From the NCBI GenBank assembly GCA_963773835.1, contig CAVZCQ010000004.1:682001-746000 (forward strand): a stretch of 64,000 nucleotides of DNA, written 5' to 3'. Origin of the DNA: JOPF136 sp963773835. Lineage in GTDB: Bacteria; Acidobacteriota; Terriglobia; Acidiferrales; UBA7541. The notes under the pieces are model-generated. The model did not search any database. It was given only the letters and a program-made list of their open reading frames with translations, and was not told where the DNA came from. Shown piece after piece: positions 18,680 to 26,989 of the stretch. A program made the position numbers and the translations under genes. Every line of letters starts with the position of its first letter. Within the stretch, counting starts at the first letter, position 1.

Positions 18680-19300
18680 TCAGTTCTTGGTCGTCTTACT
18701 GGCCGGGGGCTGTTGGGCGCCGGTCCCCTGGCTCGGCAGGGTGAAATCCGCGGTGAGCGTGAACAGGAAGACGGTGGTCTCGGGATGCTGATCGTCCTGC
18801 TTGCTCTCCGTAATCTCCACCTTGTCGAAATAGCCGGAACGTCTGAGCTCGGCGATGAAGCTGGCCACGGCGTTGAGGGTGTCTGCCTGGCCGTCCAACT
18901 GGAGCGAGTTGCCGTTGCGCTTCAGGCCGATCATCCAGAGCTGGTCCACGCGGTCCACGGTGTGGGCGAGCGCGTCGAGGAGCTCCTGGCCGCCGGAACG
19001 GTTGCGCTGGAGCTGCTCGATGACGTCGATGCGCTGCTTCAGGGCGAACTTCTCTTGCTGGCGGCGGTCCACCTCTTGCTTGACGTTCTGGAGGCGGCTG
19101 CGTTCCAGCTTCTGCGCGTCGATCTGGGTTCTCAGCTTGGTGAGGTCGCTGCGCATCTGGAAATAATGGAAAAACAGGGCGCCGAAACCGAGCGCGAGGG
19201 CCACGACCACGAAAACGAGTTGCAGGGCGCCCGCCATGGGCGGGCCGCCGGCGCGAGCCTTTTTGGGCCGCGGTTGTCCGAGAAGGTTGATGCGTATCAT
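18680..19300 (-). CDS. pilN: Type IV pilus inner-membrane protein PilN
   Basis: A 206-residue bitopic protein that starts with MIRINLLGQPRPKK, matching the conserved INLLP-type PilN cytoplasmic motif that binds PilM. A membrane helix (25-47) is followed by a coiled coil (50-95) and a small periplasmic domain with RNGNSLQLDGQADTLNAVAS. Its ATG overlaps the pilM stop by four bases, so the two proteins are translationally coupled, which fits their direct binding. Confidence 0.93.
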   Translation of the reverse strand: MIRINLLGQPRPKKARAGGPPMAGALQLVFVVVALALGFGALFFHYFQMRSDLTKLRTQIDAQKLERSRLQNVKQEVDRRQQEKFALKQRIDVIEQLQRNRSGGQELLDALAHTVDRVDQLWMIGLKRNGNSLQLDGQADTLNAVASFIAELRRSGYFDKVEITESKQDDQHPETTVFLFTLTADFTLPSQGTGAQQPPASKTTKN

Positions 19301-20346
19301 AGCGTGTCAAAACTCCTCAGGGCCAGCCCCACGGAGATTGCCAGGCGCGGTGCTATCTCCCGCAACTGATCCTCGTTGTGCTTGCCGGGATTGATGGCGA
19401 TCTTGCGGAAGGGATACAGCTCTTCCACAGGCATCGCGAATTCCTCCCGCAGCAGGTCCACCAATCCGGGCACCCGGGCCGTTCCCCCGGCCAGGTAGAT
19501 TCGCTGGATATTCTCGCCGCTGGCGGTGGCCCGGAAGAAGTCAAATGTCTTCTGAATTTCCAGAATCAAAATGTCGGAGACGGAGCGGAGGATGGACGCT
19601 TTTTGCTCCTCGCTGACGCCGGAGAGGCTTTCGCCCTTCTTCAGCTTTTCCGCGTCGTCGAAATTCAGGTCCAGTTCCTTCTGGAGCGCGTCGGTGTACT
19701 GGTTGCCGCCGACGGAAACGTCGCGGGTGAACAACGGGATCTGGCTGCGGATGATGTTGATGCTCATCACGCCCGCGCCGATATTGAGCAGGGCGATGGT
19801 CTGCCCCGGGTCGGGCTCGTAATTGACTTCGAAGCAGTTCTGCAGCGCGAAGGCGTCGATATCCACGACCACGGGCGTGCGCCCGGCCTGGGCCAGCACG
19901 TTGGTGTGGTTCAGAATCTTGTCCTTCTTCACGGCCACCAGCAGAACGTCCATCTGCGTGTCGAGCGCTTCCAGCACCTGGTAGCTGAGGTTGACGTCGG
20001 CAATGTCGAAGGGGATGTGCTGTCCGGCTTCCACCTGGATGCGGTCGAACAACTCCTCCTCGCTCATGAAGGGGAGGGTGACGCGCTTGACGATGACGGA
20101 GTGGCCGGAAACGGAGGTGGCCACGTTCTTGGTCTTGATTTTCTGGCTGTCAAAAATGTCGCTGATGGCCTTGGCCACCGAGGGCGCATCCATGATCGCG
20201 CCGTCCACCACCGTGTCCTGAGGCAGCGCTTCCAGGCCGTAGCTGCTCAGCTCGAAGGCGCCTTTGGCCTGTTTCAGCTCCACGGCCTTCACCGAACTCG
20301 AGCCGATGTCCAATCCCACCAGTTCCTTCGCTTTGCTCCCGAACAT
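19297..20346 (-). CDS. pilM: Type IV pilus cytoplasmic ATPase-like protein PilM
   Basis: A 349-residue actin/FtsA-like protein. The phosphate-1 motif is LVGLDIGSSSVKAVEL (residues 10-25) and later motifs include LLNIGAGVMSINII and IYLAGGTARVPGL. PilM binds nucleotide and the PilN N-terminus on the cytoplasmic face. The length is usual. It is the second gene of the transcript if the small helix-turn-helix gene 23 bases upstream is the first. Confidence 0.95.
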   Translation of the reverse strand: MFGSKAKELVGLDIGSSSVKAVELKQAKGAFELSSYGLEALPQDTVVDGAIMDAPSVAKAISDIFDSQKIKTKNVATSVSGHSVIVKRVTLPFMSEEELFDRIQVEAGQHIPFDIADVNLSYQVLEALDTQMDVLLVAVKKDKILNHTNVLAQAGRTPVVVDIDAFALQNCFEVNYEPDPGQTIALLNIGAGVMSINIIRSQIPLFTRDVSVGGNQYTDALQKELDLNFDDAEKLKKGESLSGVSEEQKASILRSVSDILILEIQKTFDFFRATASGENIQRIYLAGGTARVPGLVDLLREEFAMPVEELYPFRKIAINPGKHNEDQLREIAPRLAISVGLALRSFDTL

Positions 20347-20369
20347 GGTTCGCCTCTTTCCTGCCCGTC

Positions 20370-20582
20370 TTAGCCGCGCCGGTTGCGGCGCGAGCGAAGC
20401 ATCTTGCGATCCATCCAGCGATCCAGAGCGGTCTTCTTAAACTTCCAGCGATTGCCCAGCTTGAAGGCGGGGATACGGTCGGCATAAATATAACGGTAAA
20501 GCGTATCCGGGGAAACCCCCAGATACCGCGAGGCTTCGCGGATGTTCATGACTTCCCGCGATTCCAGGGTGTCCACCGCCAT
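20370..20582 (-). CDS. Small helix-turn-helix DNA-binding protein (excisionase-type)
   Basis: A 70-residue protein made almost wholly of one winged helix-turn-helix of the MerR/excisionase (HTH_17) type: MNIREASRYLGVSPDTLYRY followed by the wing IPAFKLGNRWKFKKTALDRWM and a basic tail (KMLRSRRNRRG). It could start at 20582 (AGGGGG upstream) or at the internal Met 12. Such small proteins bind DNA as phage excisionases or as local regulators. Here it lies immediately before pilM and behind a strong promoter, so a regulator of pilus genes or of itself is more likely than a phage remnant. No integrase is nearby. Confidence 0.8.
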   Translation of the reverse strand: MAVDTLESREVMNIREASRYLGVSPDTLYRYIYADRIPAFKLGNRWKFKKTALDRWMDRKMLRSRRNRRG

Positions 20583-20645
20583 CCGCCCGCCCCCTCAGAG
20601 AATCCCCCGCCAAAAGACCACAGGGCACAACATGCGCTGAGCGGG

Positions 20646-20675
20646 TTTATGGCATCGGGCGGGCGGGGGTGTCAA
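20646..20675 (-). promoter_or_regulatory. Sigma-70 promoter for the HTH–pilMNOPQ operon
   Basis: On the minus strand a perfect TTGACA (20675-20670) is followed after 18 bases by CATAAA (20651-20646). Transcription would start near 20639 and give a leader of about 57 bases before the HTH gene. No other comparable promoter was noticed in front of the pil genes. Confidence 0.6.
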
Positions 20676-20816
20676 GGAGTGGATTGGGCAGATGTGCGGG
20701 GAACCTTGGTTTTCTTAGGCAAAATGGGGGCAACAGCAGGCCGGGAATACTAGGGATGGTGGATTCTTGAGCAGACTCCCCCACCCGTAGCTGTATCCAG
20801 GAAGGCACACGCATGC

Positions 20817-22283
20817 TTACTGTTTGTTCACGGAGGGAAGACCCAGCCGGCTCCAGAGCGCGTCAATGCGCTGTTTCACTTCCGCGCTCATGCGCGCCTC
20901 CGCGGGCCATTTGCGGTCGTAGCCTTCGCCGGGAACTTTGCGTGTGGCGTCGATTCCCATCTTCGAACCGAAATCCTGGCGGCGCGCGGCGTGGTCCAGT
21001 GTGTCCACCGGGCCGAGGACGAATTGAATGTCGCGCTCCGGGTCGATGGCGCACAACGCTTTCCAGAGAACCTCGCGGTGGTTCTGCACGTCCACATCGT
21101 TGTCCAGCACCACGATGACTTTCGTGAACATGGCCTGGCCGAGCGACCAGATGGCGCTCATGATCTTGCGCGCCTGCCCCGGATAGGATTTGCGGATGGA
21201 GACGAGCATCAGATTGTGGAAGATGCCTTCGGCGGGCATGGAAATGTCCACGATTTCCGGGTACTGCATCTTCATGACCGGCAAAAAGATGCGCTCGACG
21301 GCGTGGCCCATGAAGAAATCTTCCTGGGGCGGAGGGCCGACGATGGTGGTGAGGTAGATTGGGTCTTTGCGGTGCGTGATGCAGGTGATGCGGAAGACCG
21401 GAAAATCGCCTTCTTGCGAATAAAAGCCGGTGTGGTCGCCGAACGGACCTTCCAGGCGCGCTTCTTTCAGGTCCACGTAGCCCTCGAGAACGATTTCGGA
21501 GTTGGCGGGAACTTCCAGGTCCACGGTTTCGCAGGCGACGACTTCAACGGGCTCGCGGCGAAGGAAGCCGGCGAATAGGAATTCATCCATATCCGGCGGA
21601 ACGGGAAGAATTCCGGAAAGGCAGGTGGCGGGATCGCTGCCGATGGCGACGGCGATTTCCAACTTCCCTTCCCCGTGGCGCGAACGCGCGCGGCGGAAAT
21701 GTTCGGCGCCGTGCTTCTGCGTCTGCCAGTGCATGCCGGTGGAGCGGTCGTCGAACACCTGCATGCGATAGACGCCGACGTTGCGCTTGCCCGTTTCGGG
21801 ATTCTTGGTGATGACCAGCGGCCAGGTGATGTAGCGGCCGCCGTCCTCAGGCCAGCATTGAAGGATGGGGAATTCGGAGAGAGCGAAATTGTCGCGACGG
21901 ATGACGTCTTTGCACGGGCCGGATTTTACGGACTTGGGGAAAAACGCGCCGAGCTCGGCCAGCTTGGGAAGCATTTTCAGTTTGTCGAGCAGGCCCTGCG
22001 GGGATTGAAAATCCATATAGGAGCGGATGCGTGCAGCGACTTGCTCGAGCGCGTCCACTTCGAGGGCCAGGTTCATGCGGCGGGCGGTGCCGAGCATGTT
22101 GATGAGAAGAGGATGTCGCGAGCCTTTGGGGCGCTCGAACAGCAGAGCGGGGCCGCCGGATTTAGTGACGCGGTCGGTGATTTCCGTGATTTCGAGGACG
22201 GGGTCGACTTCCGCGGTGATGCGCTTCAGCTCGCCTTCTTTTTCCAGGCGATGAATGAATTCTCGCAGATCCCGATATGCCAC
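20817..22283 (-). CDS. UbiD family prenylated-FMN decarboxylase
   Basis: A 488-residue member of the UbiD family, which removes a carboxyl group from aromatic or unsaturated acids with prenylated FMN made by a UbiX partner; in bacteria the usual role is ubiquinone or menaquinone synthesis. Visible blocks: the N-terminal YRDLREFIHRLEKEGEL, LLFERPKGSRHPLLINMLGT, IAVAIGSDPATCLSGILPVP, GPFGDHTGFYSQEGDFPVF and PAEGIFHNLMLVSIRKSYPG. Length fits UbiD/MqnL-like proteins. A menaquinone (futalosine or classical) role is inferred from the phylum only. No ubiX is seen in the window. Confidence 0.9.
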   Translation of the reverse strand: MAYRDLREFIHRLEKEGELKRITAEVDPVLEITEITDRVTKSGGPALLFERPKGSRHPLLINMLGTARRMNLALEVDALEQVAARIRSYMDFQSPQGLLDKLKMLPKLAELGAFFPKSVKSGPCKDVIRRDNFALSEFPILQCWPEDGGRYITWPLVITKNPETGKRNVGVYRMQVFDDRSTGMHWQTQKHGAEHFRRARSRHGEGKLEIAVAIGSDPATCLSGILPVPPDMDEFLFAGFLRREPVEVVACETVDLEVPANSEIVLEGYVDLKEARLEGPFGDHTGFYSQEGDFPVFRITCITHRKDPIYLTTIVGPPPQEDFFMGHAVERIFLPVMKMQYPEIVDISMPAEGIFHNLMLVSIRKSYPGQARKIMSAIWSLGQAMFTKVIVVLDNDVDVQNHREVLWKALCAIDPERDIQFVLGPVDTLDHAARRQDFGSKMGIDATRKVPGEGYDRKWPAEARMSAEVKQRIDALWSRLGLPSVNKQ

Positions 22284-22321
22284 AGTAGTCCTCGGTGGGG
22301 TGTCAATCTAGCATGGAAGTC

Positions 22322-22450
22322 GGTGAGTGGTGACTGGTGATTGGTCCCGAAGCTTCGGGACTGGTGGGGAGAAGACTTCAAAGAGCCGGCCCGGGCATCA
22401 GTGATATTTCCGAATCCTTCACCAGTCACCGGTCACGAGTCACCAGTCAC
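22322..22450. repeat. Long inverted repeat with nested palindrome before tRNA-Gly
   Basis: The left arm (22322-22344) is made of GGTGA/GTGACTGGTGATTGG units, and the right arm (22418-22450) of the complementary CACCAGTCACC units. The 16-bp palindrome TCCCGAAGCTTCGGGA lies at 22345-22360 next to the left arm. A similar arm pair flanks the space between pyrG and kdsB (46260-46456). It is non-coding and could fold into a long hairpin. Confidence 0.65.
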
Positions 22451-22522
22451 GCGCTGAGAGCGCAGCCCACGCGGCGGCACCTCTACCGCGCCGCGCAGCT
22501 TTATGCTAGCGTTGTCTCCAGA

Positions 22523-22596
22523 GCGGGCGTCGTACAATGGCAGTATAGAAGCTTCCCAAGCTTCGGACGTGGGTTCGATTCCCATCGCCCGCTCCA
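22523..22596 (+). tRNA. tRNA-Gly (anticodon CCC)
   Basis: A full cloverleaf can be drawn: acceptor GCGGGCG pairing with CGCCCGC (22586-22592), D arm with AATGGCA loop, anticodon stem GAAGC/GCTTC around the loop TTCCCAA giving anticodon CCC, and T arm GTGGG-TTCGATT-CCCAT. The discriminator is T and the CCA end (22594-22596) is encoded. The 3' end is the attachment site of the neighbouring island. Confidence 0.95.
22575..22596 (+). other. attL: tRNA-Gly 3' end, left copy of a 22-bp direct repeat
   Basis: The last 22 bases of the tRNA (TCGATTCCC...GCTCCA) recur exactly at 26979-27000. Integration at a tRNA 3' end with reconstitution of the tRNA and a displaced copy at the far side is the classic result of tyrosine-recombinase insertion. 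Confidence 0.75.
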
Positions 22597-23155
22597 GAAA
22601 CCCGCAAAATTCACGTTGATTCGGCTGCCCTTACTCACCTGCCGTCCCCCGATTTGCGCCCAAACAAGCGGGGTTTTGCGGCCATTTTGCGCCCAAGTCT
22701 TAGCGTGCCAGATTCTGGGTGCTGGTGTCGTATGCCGGTCGGGGAAACGTGGGCCACACGATGTTTGAGTAAACTTCACGGCAAGAACGAGGCTCAACCC
22801 TTTGCCCCCCTCCGACGCGCCGGGGGAATCGTTTTACGGGCGTCCCTTGCACGAAAGGAAGCCATCCTACGCGGCATCCTGGATTCTCGACTATGCCGCG
22901 GGTATCCAAGGTGACGATCTTTCCGGAAGCGTCGTTCGTAACTCCCCAGAATGCGGCTTGTGGGGAGTCAGGGTCTTCTCGCCGTCGCTGCTTAGAAATC
23001 AGGGAAACGATTGAGAAGTGCAGGGATGGACTGCCGGCCGTCCTATGAGCGCTGTGAAGGAGAGAATGAAAGAGTGTCAGGGGGTAGCGGCCCCATCCGC
23101 GGCATACCGATGAGATACCTGCTCCCCAGAAATGAATCGGCAAAAGGAAAAAGTA
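22597..23155. other. Gene-poor stretch at the left end of the island
   Basis: No convincing gene. A minus-strand frame across 22800-22990 reads FWGVTNDASGKIVTLDTRG and GWLPFVQGTPVKRF, which looks protein-like and may be a fragment of a lost gene, but it has no clear start or family. I see no terminator or promoter here. Confidence 0.35.
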
Positions 23156-25114
23156 TCAAGGAATGGTGGCTTCCCCGACGCAACGCACCCCGATGAAGTT
23201 GAGCCTCATCGCGGGCTCGTCGAGGCTGCCGCGGACCGACACGCGGACGTGCCTAGGAAAGTCGCCCCAGGCCCCGCCCCGCACAACGCGGGCCTGCCCG
23301 CCGCTCGGCCCAGGCGGATCCTGAGAGGGGCTATTCTGGTAGTAGTTCGCGTCGTACGGGTCGTTCACCCATTCCAAAACGTTGCCGAGCGTGTCGAAAA
23401 GCCCAAAGGCGTTGGCTCGCTTCTGCGCTACCTCGTGGGTCTGGCCGCCGCTGTTGTTGATATACCAAGCGATTTCGTCGATCGGCCCATAGCGTGCCTC
23501 TGTGCTGCCGCCGCGCGCGGCATACTCCCACTCCGCCTCCGTAGGCAATCGCCCCCCGGACCACTGGCAATAGGCCTGCGCGTCGTTCCAGTTCACATTG
23601 ACGATCGGCATGTTCTCGTTCGTCCAGCCGGAGTTGAAGTTCGGGGCAGGCGGCATCTGCTGGCCGGCACCCGCGGTGAACCGTTTGTAGGCCCCCACAG
23701 TCACCAATGTCTGCCCGATCCAGAAGCCCTTGCTGATGGTCACGGAGTGCGCGGGCTTCTCCGACCAGAAGCCCTCGCTGATGGTCACGAAGTGCGCGGG
23801 CTTCTCCGAGTCGAAACATTCGTTGTCGCCGGGCGAGCAGCCCATCGTGAATGTTCCCGGCGGAATCCAGACATACTTGAGGCCGTCTTTGGGGTTCTCC
23901 CTGACTTCCACGGGTTTTGGAGCGGGCGCCGTCTTATTCTGCGGCTTCCCAGTGGCCTCAGGGCGAGCTTGCGTGTCGCCGTAGAATGCCCGAAGGACCT
24001 CGATGTTGGTGTAGTTGATGGTGACCGTACCTGTCGCGTCCTCGATTTTGTAATCGGCGGGCGGCTGGAACAGGGAAATGTCGGGCTCTGCGCGGTCGAT
24101 TTTGGTGAGGCGTCTTTCGAACCCTTCGTAGATGAATTTGTCCAGGACCACAGCCCTGATCTCGGAGGAGTACCAGACCTCCTCGACAATGGTGATCGGC
24201 CGGTCATTGTCCCGCGCACCCTCGCGGATCAGGCGGCGCGTCTCCCTCGTGCCCACCGCCAAAAAACCTTCCATCGATTGCGAGCCCAGAGGCTCCTTGG
24301 TGACTTCCATGTGGGGGCCGGGCCGGTTTCCATCGGCGGCTGGCACAGAGTCTTTCAAGGCTTTCAAAGAGTAGCGGTAGGCGATGCGGTTCTGCGGGTC
24401 CAGGTCATACTCATAGCCCGCCACGGGGTCGTCAATCGAAACGAGAACCGCCTCCGCATCCTCATAGAGCTGGGAGCAAATGGGCCGCTCCCTGCGCCTC
24501 CTACCATGCGAATCCTGGTAGACCTTCGCTGTTGATTGCCGTTTCCAAGAGGCTATGGTTCCGTCGTTCAATACTCGCGCGACCGAGAATTCTTCAACGG
24601 CGGAGTACGGAACGGCAGCCCAACCTCCTGGGGAATCAGGGCCCATCGGCCACCCTTGGGAGTAAGTGCCCATCGGCAGTATCAAGCTTGCTGTGCATCC
24701 GACAGGCCCGTTCGCGGCGGGCGAATTTGATCCCTGGGCCGCTGGCGGGGGACTCGCGGGCGGGGCGGCTGGGGCGCCGGAAATGTCGATATCGAGCCGG
24801 ATTGGGGCGTGAGGGGCGCTGGTGAGCTGGAGGGTCTTGCGGAACAGCCTGTCGCCCGCGAGGTTCTGGATGGAGACGATGTAGGTGCCGCGGGCGACCT
24901 CGGGAAAGCTAAATGTGCCGTACTCGTCGGTTGTGGTGCCGTAGGCCTGGTGGGTGTCCGGATTACTCAGAATCACCTGCACGCCCGAGAGAGATTTGCC
25001 CGCGTCAGTGATGCGGCCGTCCGCGCGGGTCAGACTTGCCTGCGACCAGGAGGCAGGGGCACAGAGCGCGAGCGCGACGGCTGCCAGCAGTCTACGAATC
25101 GGTTTGGCGTTCAT
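23156..25114 (-). CDS. Exported SUMF1/FGE-domain protein with carboxypeptidase-regulatory-like N-terminus
   Basis: A 652-residue exported protein. Residues 1-25 are a signal peptide (LLAAVALALCAPASWSQ). Residues 30-105 form a carboxypeptidase-regulatory-like beta-sandwich (GVQVILSNPDTHQAYGTTTD, YGTFSFPEVARGTYIVSI). Residues 135-400 are an acidobacterial-type region of unknown role (VEEVWYSSEIRAVVLDKF). Residues 415-650 are a formylglycine-generating-enzyme-like domain: WIPPGTFTMGC, NVNWNDAQAYCQWSGGRLPT, EWEYAARGG, and RVVRGGAWGD...VRC at the end. The paired active-site cysteines of true sulfatase-activating enzymes are not seen near the C-terminus, so it is probably a binding or other SUMF1 protein. 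A 45-bp tandem duplication adds 15 residues at the start of this domain. Confidence 0.82.
   Translation of the reverse strand: MNAKPIRRLLAAVALALCAPASWSQASLTRADGRITDAGKSLSGVQVILSNPDTHQAYGTTTDEYGTFSFPEVARGTYIVSIQNLAGDRLFRKTLQLTSAPHAPIRLDIDISGAPAAPPASPPPAAQGSNSPAANGPVGCTASLILPMGTYSQGWPMGPDSPGGWAAVPYSAVEEFSVARVLNDGTIASWKRQSTAKVYQDSHGRRRRERPICSQLYEDAEAVLVSIDDPVAGYEYDLDPQNRIAYRYSLKALKDSVPAADGNRPGPHMEVTKEPLGSQSMEGFLAVGTRETRRLIREGARDNDRPITIVEEVWYSSEIRAVVLDKFIYEGFERRLTKIDRAEPDISLFQPPADYKIEDATGTVTINYTNIEVLRAFYGDTQARPEATGKPQNKTAPAPKPVEVRENPKDGLKYVWIPPGTFTMGCSPGDNECFDSEKPAHFVTISEGFWSEKPAHSVTISKGFWIGQTLVTVGAYKRFTAGAGQQMPPAPNFNSGWTNENMPIVNVNWNDAQAYCQWSGGRLPTEAEWEYAARGGSTEARYGPIDEIAWYINNSGGQTHEVAQKRANAFGLFDTLGNVLEWVNDPYDANYYQNSPSQDPPGPSGGQARVVRGGAWGDFPRHVRVSVRGSLDEPAMRLNFIGVRCVGEATIP
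23721..23810. repeat. 45-bp tandem duplication inside the SUMF1 gene
   Basis: Two adjacent 45-base units (23721-23765 and 23766-23810) differ at three positions and keep the frame. They encode EKPAHSVTISKGFW and EKPAHFVTISEGFW. Other SUMF1 proteins carry this strand once, so the copy is probably a recent in-frame duplication. Confidence 0.85.
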
Positions 25115-25880
25115 GATGCTCGGGCTTCCGCACGGGACTGGCTGTCAGCGTTCTATCAACTGGGCAAACGATGGGGGCCCGCTTCTCCCGCAATCCTAAC
25201 CGGATGTCCATTTTGAGCTTGCCCTTGACCGCAAAACCTAGCTCTCCTGTCCCATGGTGTCAACCGCAACCGGCGCTGGCCCCTTTGCGGCGGTAGCGCG
25301 GCTCGTTTCGGGCCGTTCCGAGGGGCGGCTACGCTGCCGGAAGGTTCGAGTGCAACCGTCCATATGGCTACCGGAGTGCCACAGAGGAAGGCAGGTCGCA
25401 CCGGAACTCGCAAAGGGGCTCAGACCAGAGGCAGGAAGTGATGGTGGGAGCGCCGCTCGGCGCACCGTCCCGTCGCCCAGGCCGAGTCACCTCCCGGTCG
25501 CTGTTCCGGAACGGCCCTGTGCGCCCGGGCGTATAATCGTGAAGGGGTCGAGGACTTCACGGGGACGCGCCAAGTGGTTAGCCGACTAGACGGCCCAGTG
25601 GGCCGCGAGGTCGTAACTTCCCACAACGAGACTTAGGGGGAGTTAGGGGAACTTGTCCGGTTTCCGCGTTAACCATTCCCTGGCACCCGCACTTGAAAAT
25701 CTAGTTACAGAAATAATTCCAAGCTTTGATCTTTTCGCAGACGCACGGGCAGCGTGCTAGCTGAAACCATTGCACGGCCCTGTTCAATAGAGGACAGCCA
25801 GACGACCTGAACCTTTTTATCCTTCGAGTGGTTCCAGGTATGACTCTTGGTTTGCATAGTTTTCAGGGGGAGGGTTGCCC
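25115..25880. other. 766-bp gap in the island with possible structured RNA
   Basis: No protein gene is convincing. Between 25532 and 25625 there is TATAAT (25532-25537), a GTGAAG/CTTCAC stem (25539-25560), then a stretch beginning GGGGACGCGCCAAGTGG that resembles the 5' half of a bacterial tRNA-Gln, and a perfect CGGCCC/GGGCCG stem with a 3-base loop (25591-25605). The cloverleaf cannot be completed. From 25640 to 25860 the DNA is clearly more AT-rich and is the probable promoter region of the next gene. Confidence 0.4.
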
Positions 25881-26723
25881 ATGAGAAAACCTTTCGACAT
25901 TACGACAAGACCAGTGCTTGTTGCCTGTCTGTTGACATTCGCGATCGCCATGCCTGCCTGGAGCGATACGCTGATTCTTCGGAACGGCACGACGGTTTCC
26001 GGAACTTTGACCGACGCGAACAGCAACACGATCACGTTCAGAGATCGCAGAGGCGATATGCGTCGTTATTCGGTGCAGGATGTGGAAGCCGTACAGTTTG
26101 GCGACGCTCCGTATCGTTCGGGCCGAGGCCCGGGCGAATCCGGCCCACCCAGTGACGGCCGTCGCGATGACCGCGGCAACGGCAAGGACCAGGGTCCCGG
26201 AAACCAGGACAACCGCGGCTACGATCAGTCCCGGATGGAGCGACTCGTGCTCCCCGTGGGCACTGAAGTAGCCGTGAGGACCAACCAGCGCATCGATTCG
26301 CACGAAGTTGTGGAAGGACAAACCTTCTCGGCGCGGATTGCTGAAGACATTCGCGACACAGACGGCTCGATCGCAATTCCCCGAGGCTCCGACGCCAGTC
26401 TAAGCATCCGGCGGCTCGAAGGTAATGGCGATATCACATTAGATGTTGAATCCATCGCGGTCGGAGGGCGGCGCTACCGCGTCACCACGGCGGATCAAGA
26501 AGTAGAGAACCGCCGCGATGGCGCCGGAGGCGATCGACGCACAGACGAATCTGGGGGTGGCGGAGCCGTATTCGGCGCAGTCATCGGCGCGATTGCACAC
26601 GACGGAGAAGGCGGGGGTGCCGGAGCCGGCAGGGAAATCGTCACGCGCGGCAGGGAAGTGCACGTTCCCGCGGAAACAGTGCTTCGTTTCCGGCTGGACC
26701 GTCCGCTTCGGCTGCGTTCGTGA
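25881..26723 (+). CDS. Secreted Gly/Arg-rich protein, function unknown
   Basis: A 280-residue exported protein with a signal peptide (residues 1-28, LVACLLTFAIAMPAWS). Residues 30-70 form a small Sm/SH3-like beta unit (LILRNGTTVSGTLTDANSNT, RYSVQDVEAVQF), common in acidobacterial exported proteins. A disordered Gly/Asp/Arg stretch (78-118) separates it from a second beta domain (LPVGTEVAVRTNQRID, GQTFSARIAEDI, RGSDASLSIRR) and a glycine-rich hydrophobic hairpin (GGGGAVFGAVIGAIAHDGEG) that recalls glycine-zipper segments. The ATG at 25881 follows AGGGGGAGG with ideal spacing; a TTG two codons earlier is less likely. Role unknown; an envelope association is inferred. Confidence 0.8.
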   Translation: MRKPFDITTRPVLVACLLTFAIAMPAWSDTLILRNGTTVSGTLTDANSNTITFRDRRGDMRRYSVQDVEAVQFGDAPYRSGRGPGESGPPSDGRRDDRGNGKDQGPGNQDNRGYDQSRMERLVLPVGTEVAVRTNQRIDSHEVVEGQTFSARIAEDIRDTDGSIAIPRGSDASLSIRRLEGNGDITLDVESIAVGGRRYRVTTADQEVENRRDGAGGDRRTDESGGGGAVFGAVIGAIAHDGEGGGAGAGREIVTRGREVHVPAETVLRFRLDRPLRLRS

Positions 26724-26800
26724 TCGTGAACGGCGCTTGACGCAGTTTGCGGCATGATCCCGACGAGGTTTTTGCACACCACAGCCGGTACTAAGTCCGT

Positions 26801-26989
26801 GCGGTAGAACCGCGTTTGGCTCCCGCCGGATTTGTCTCCCGCCACGAGTAGAATCGCCTTACGCCCGGGATCAAATGCGAAAGCTACTCGCCATTCGCCA
26901 TCTGCCGCGCTGAATCGCAATTCCTTCATGTTGGAGTAGCGGGAGCCTTTCAGAGTGTCAACGCGCGGCGTGGCCGTCTCGATTCCCAT
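26801..26989 (-). pseudogene. RelE/HigB-like (Gp49-type) toxin remnant cut at attR
   Basis: The minus-strand frame reads PRVDTLKGSRYSNMKELRFS, then EWRVAFAFDPGRKAILLVAG, DKSG and TRFYR, the characteristic middle and end of phage-derived Gp49-like/HigB toxins. The normal N-terminal half (about 40-50 residues) is missing: upstream sequence is the 22-bp tRNA-derived repeat, which supplies an ATG (26989-26987). The usual C-terminal helix after FYR is also replaced by unrelated sequence, and no antitoxin follows. It is therefore a fragment, although a short peptide could still be made. Confidence 0.65.

Noticed and set aside
22501..22797. Minus-strand frame of 98 codons across tRNA-Gly ending in a GRWESNPRP-like peptide
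   Set aside because: Its recognisable part is the antisense of the tRNA; at most its first half might be an integrase residue.
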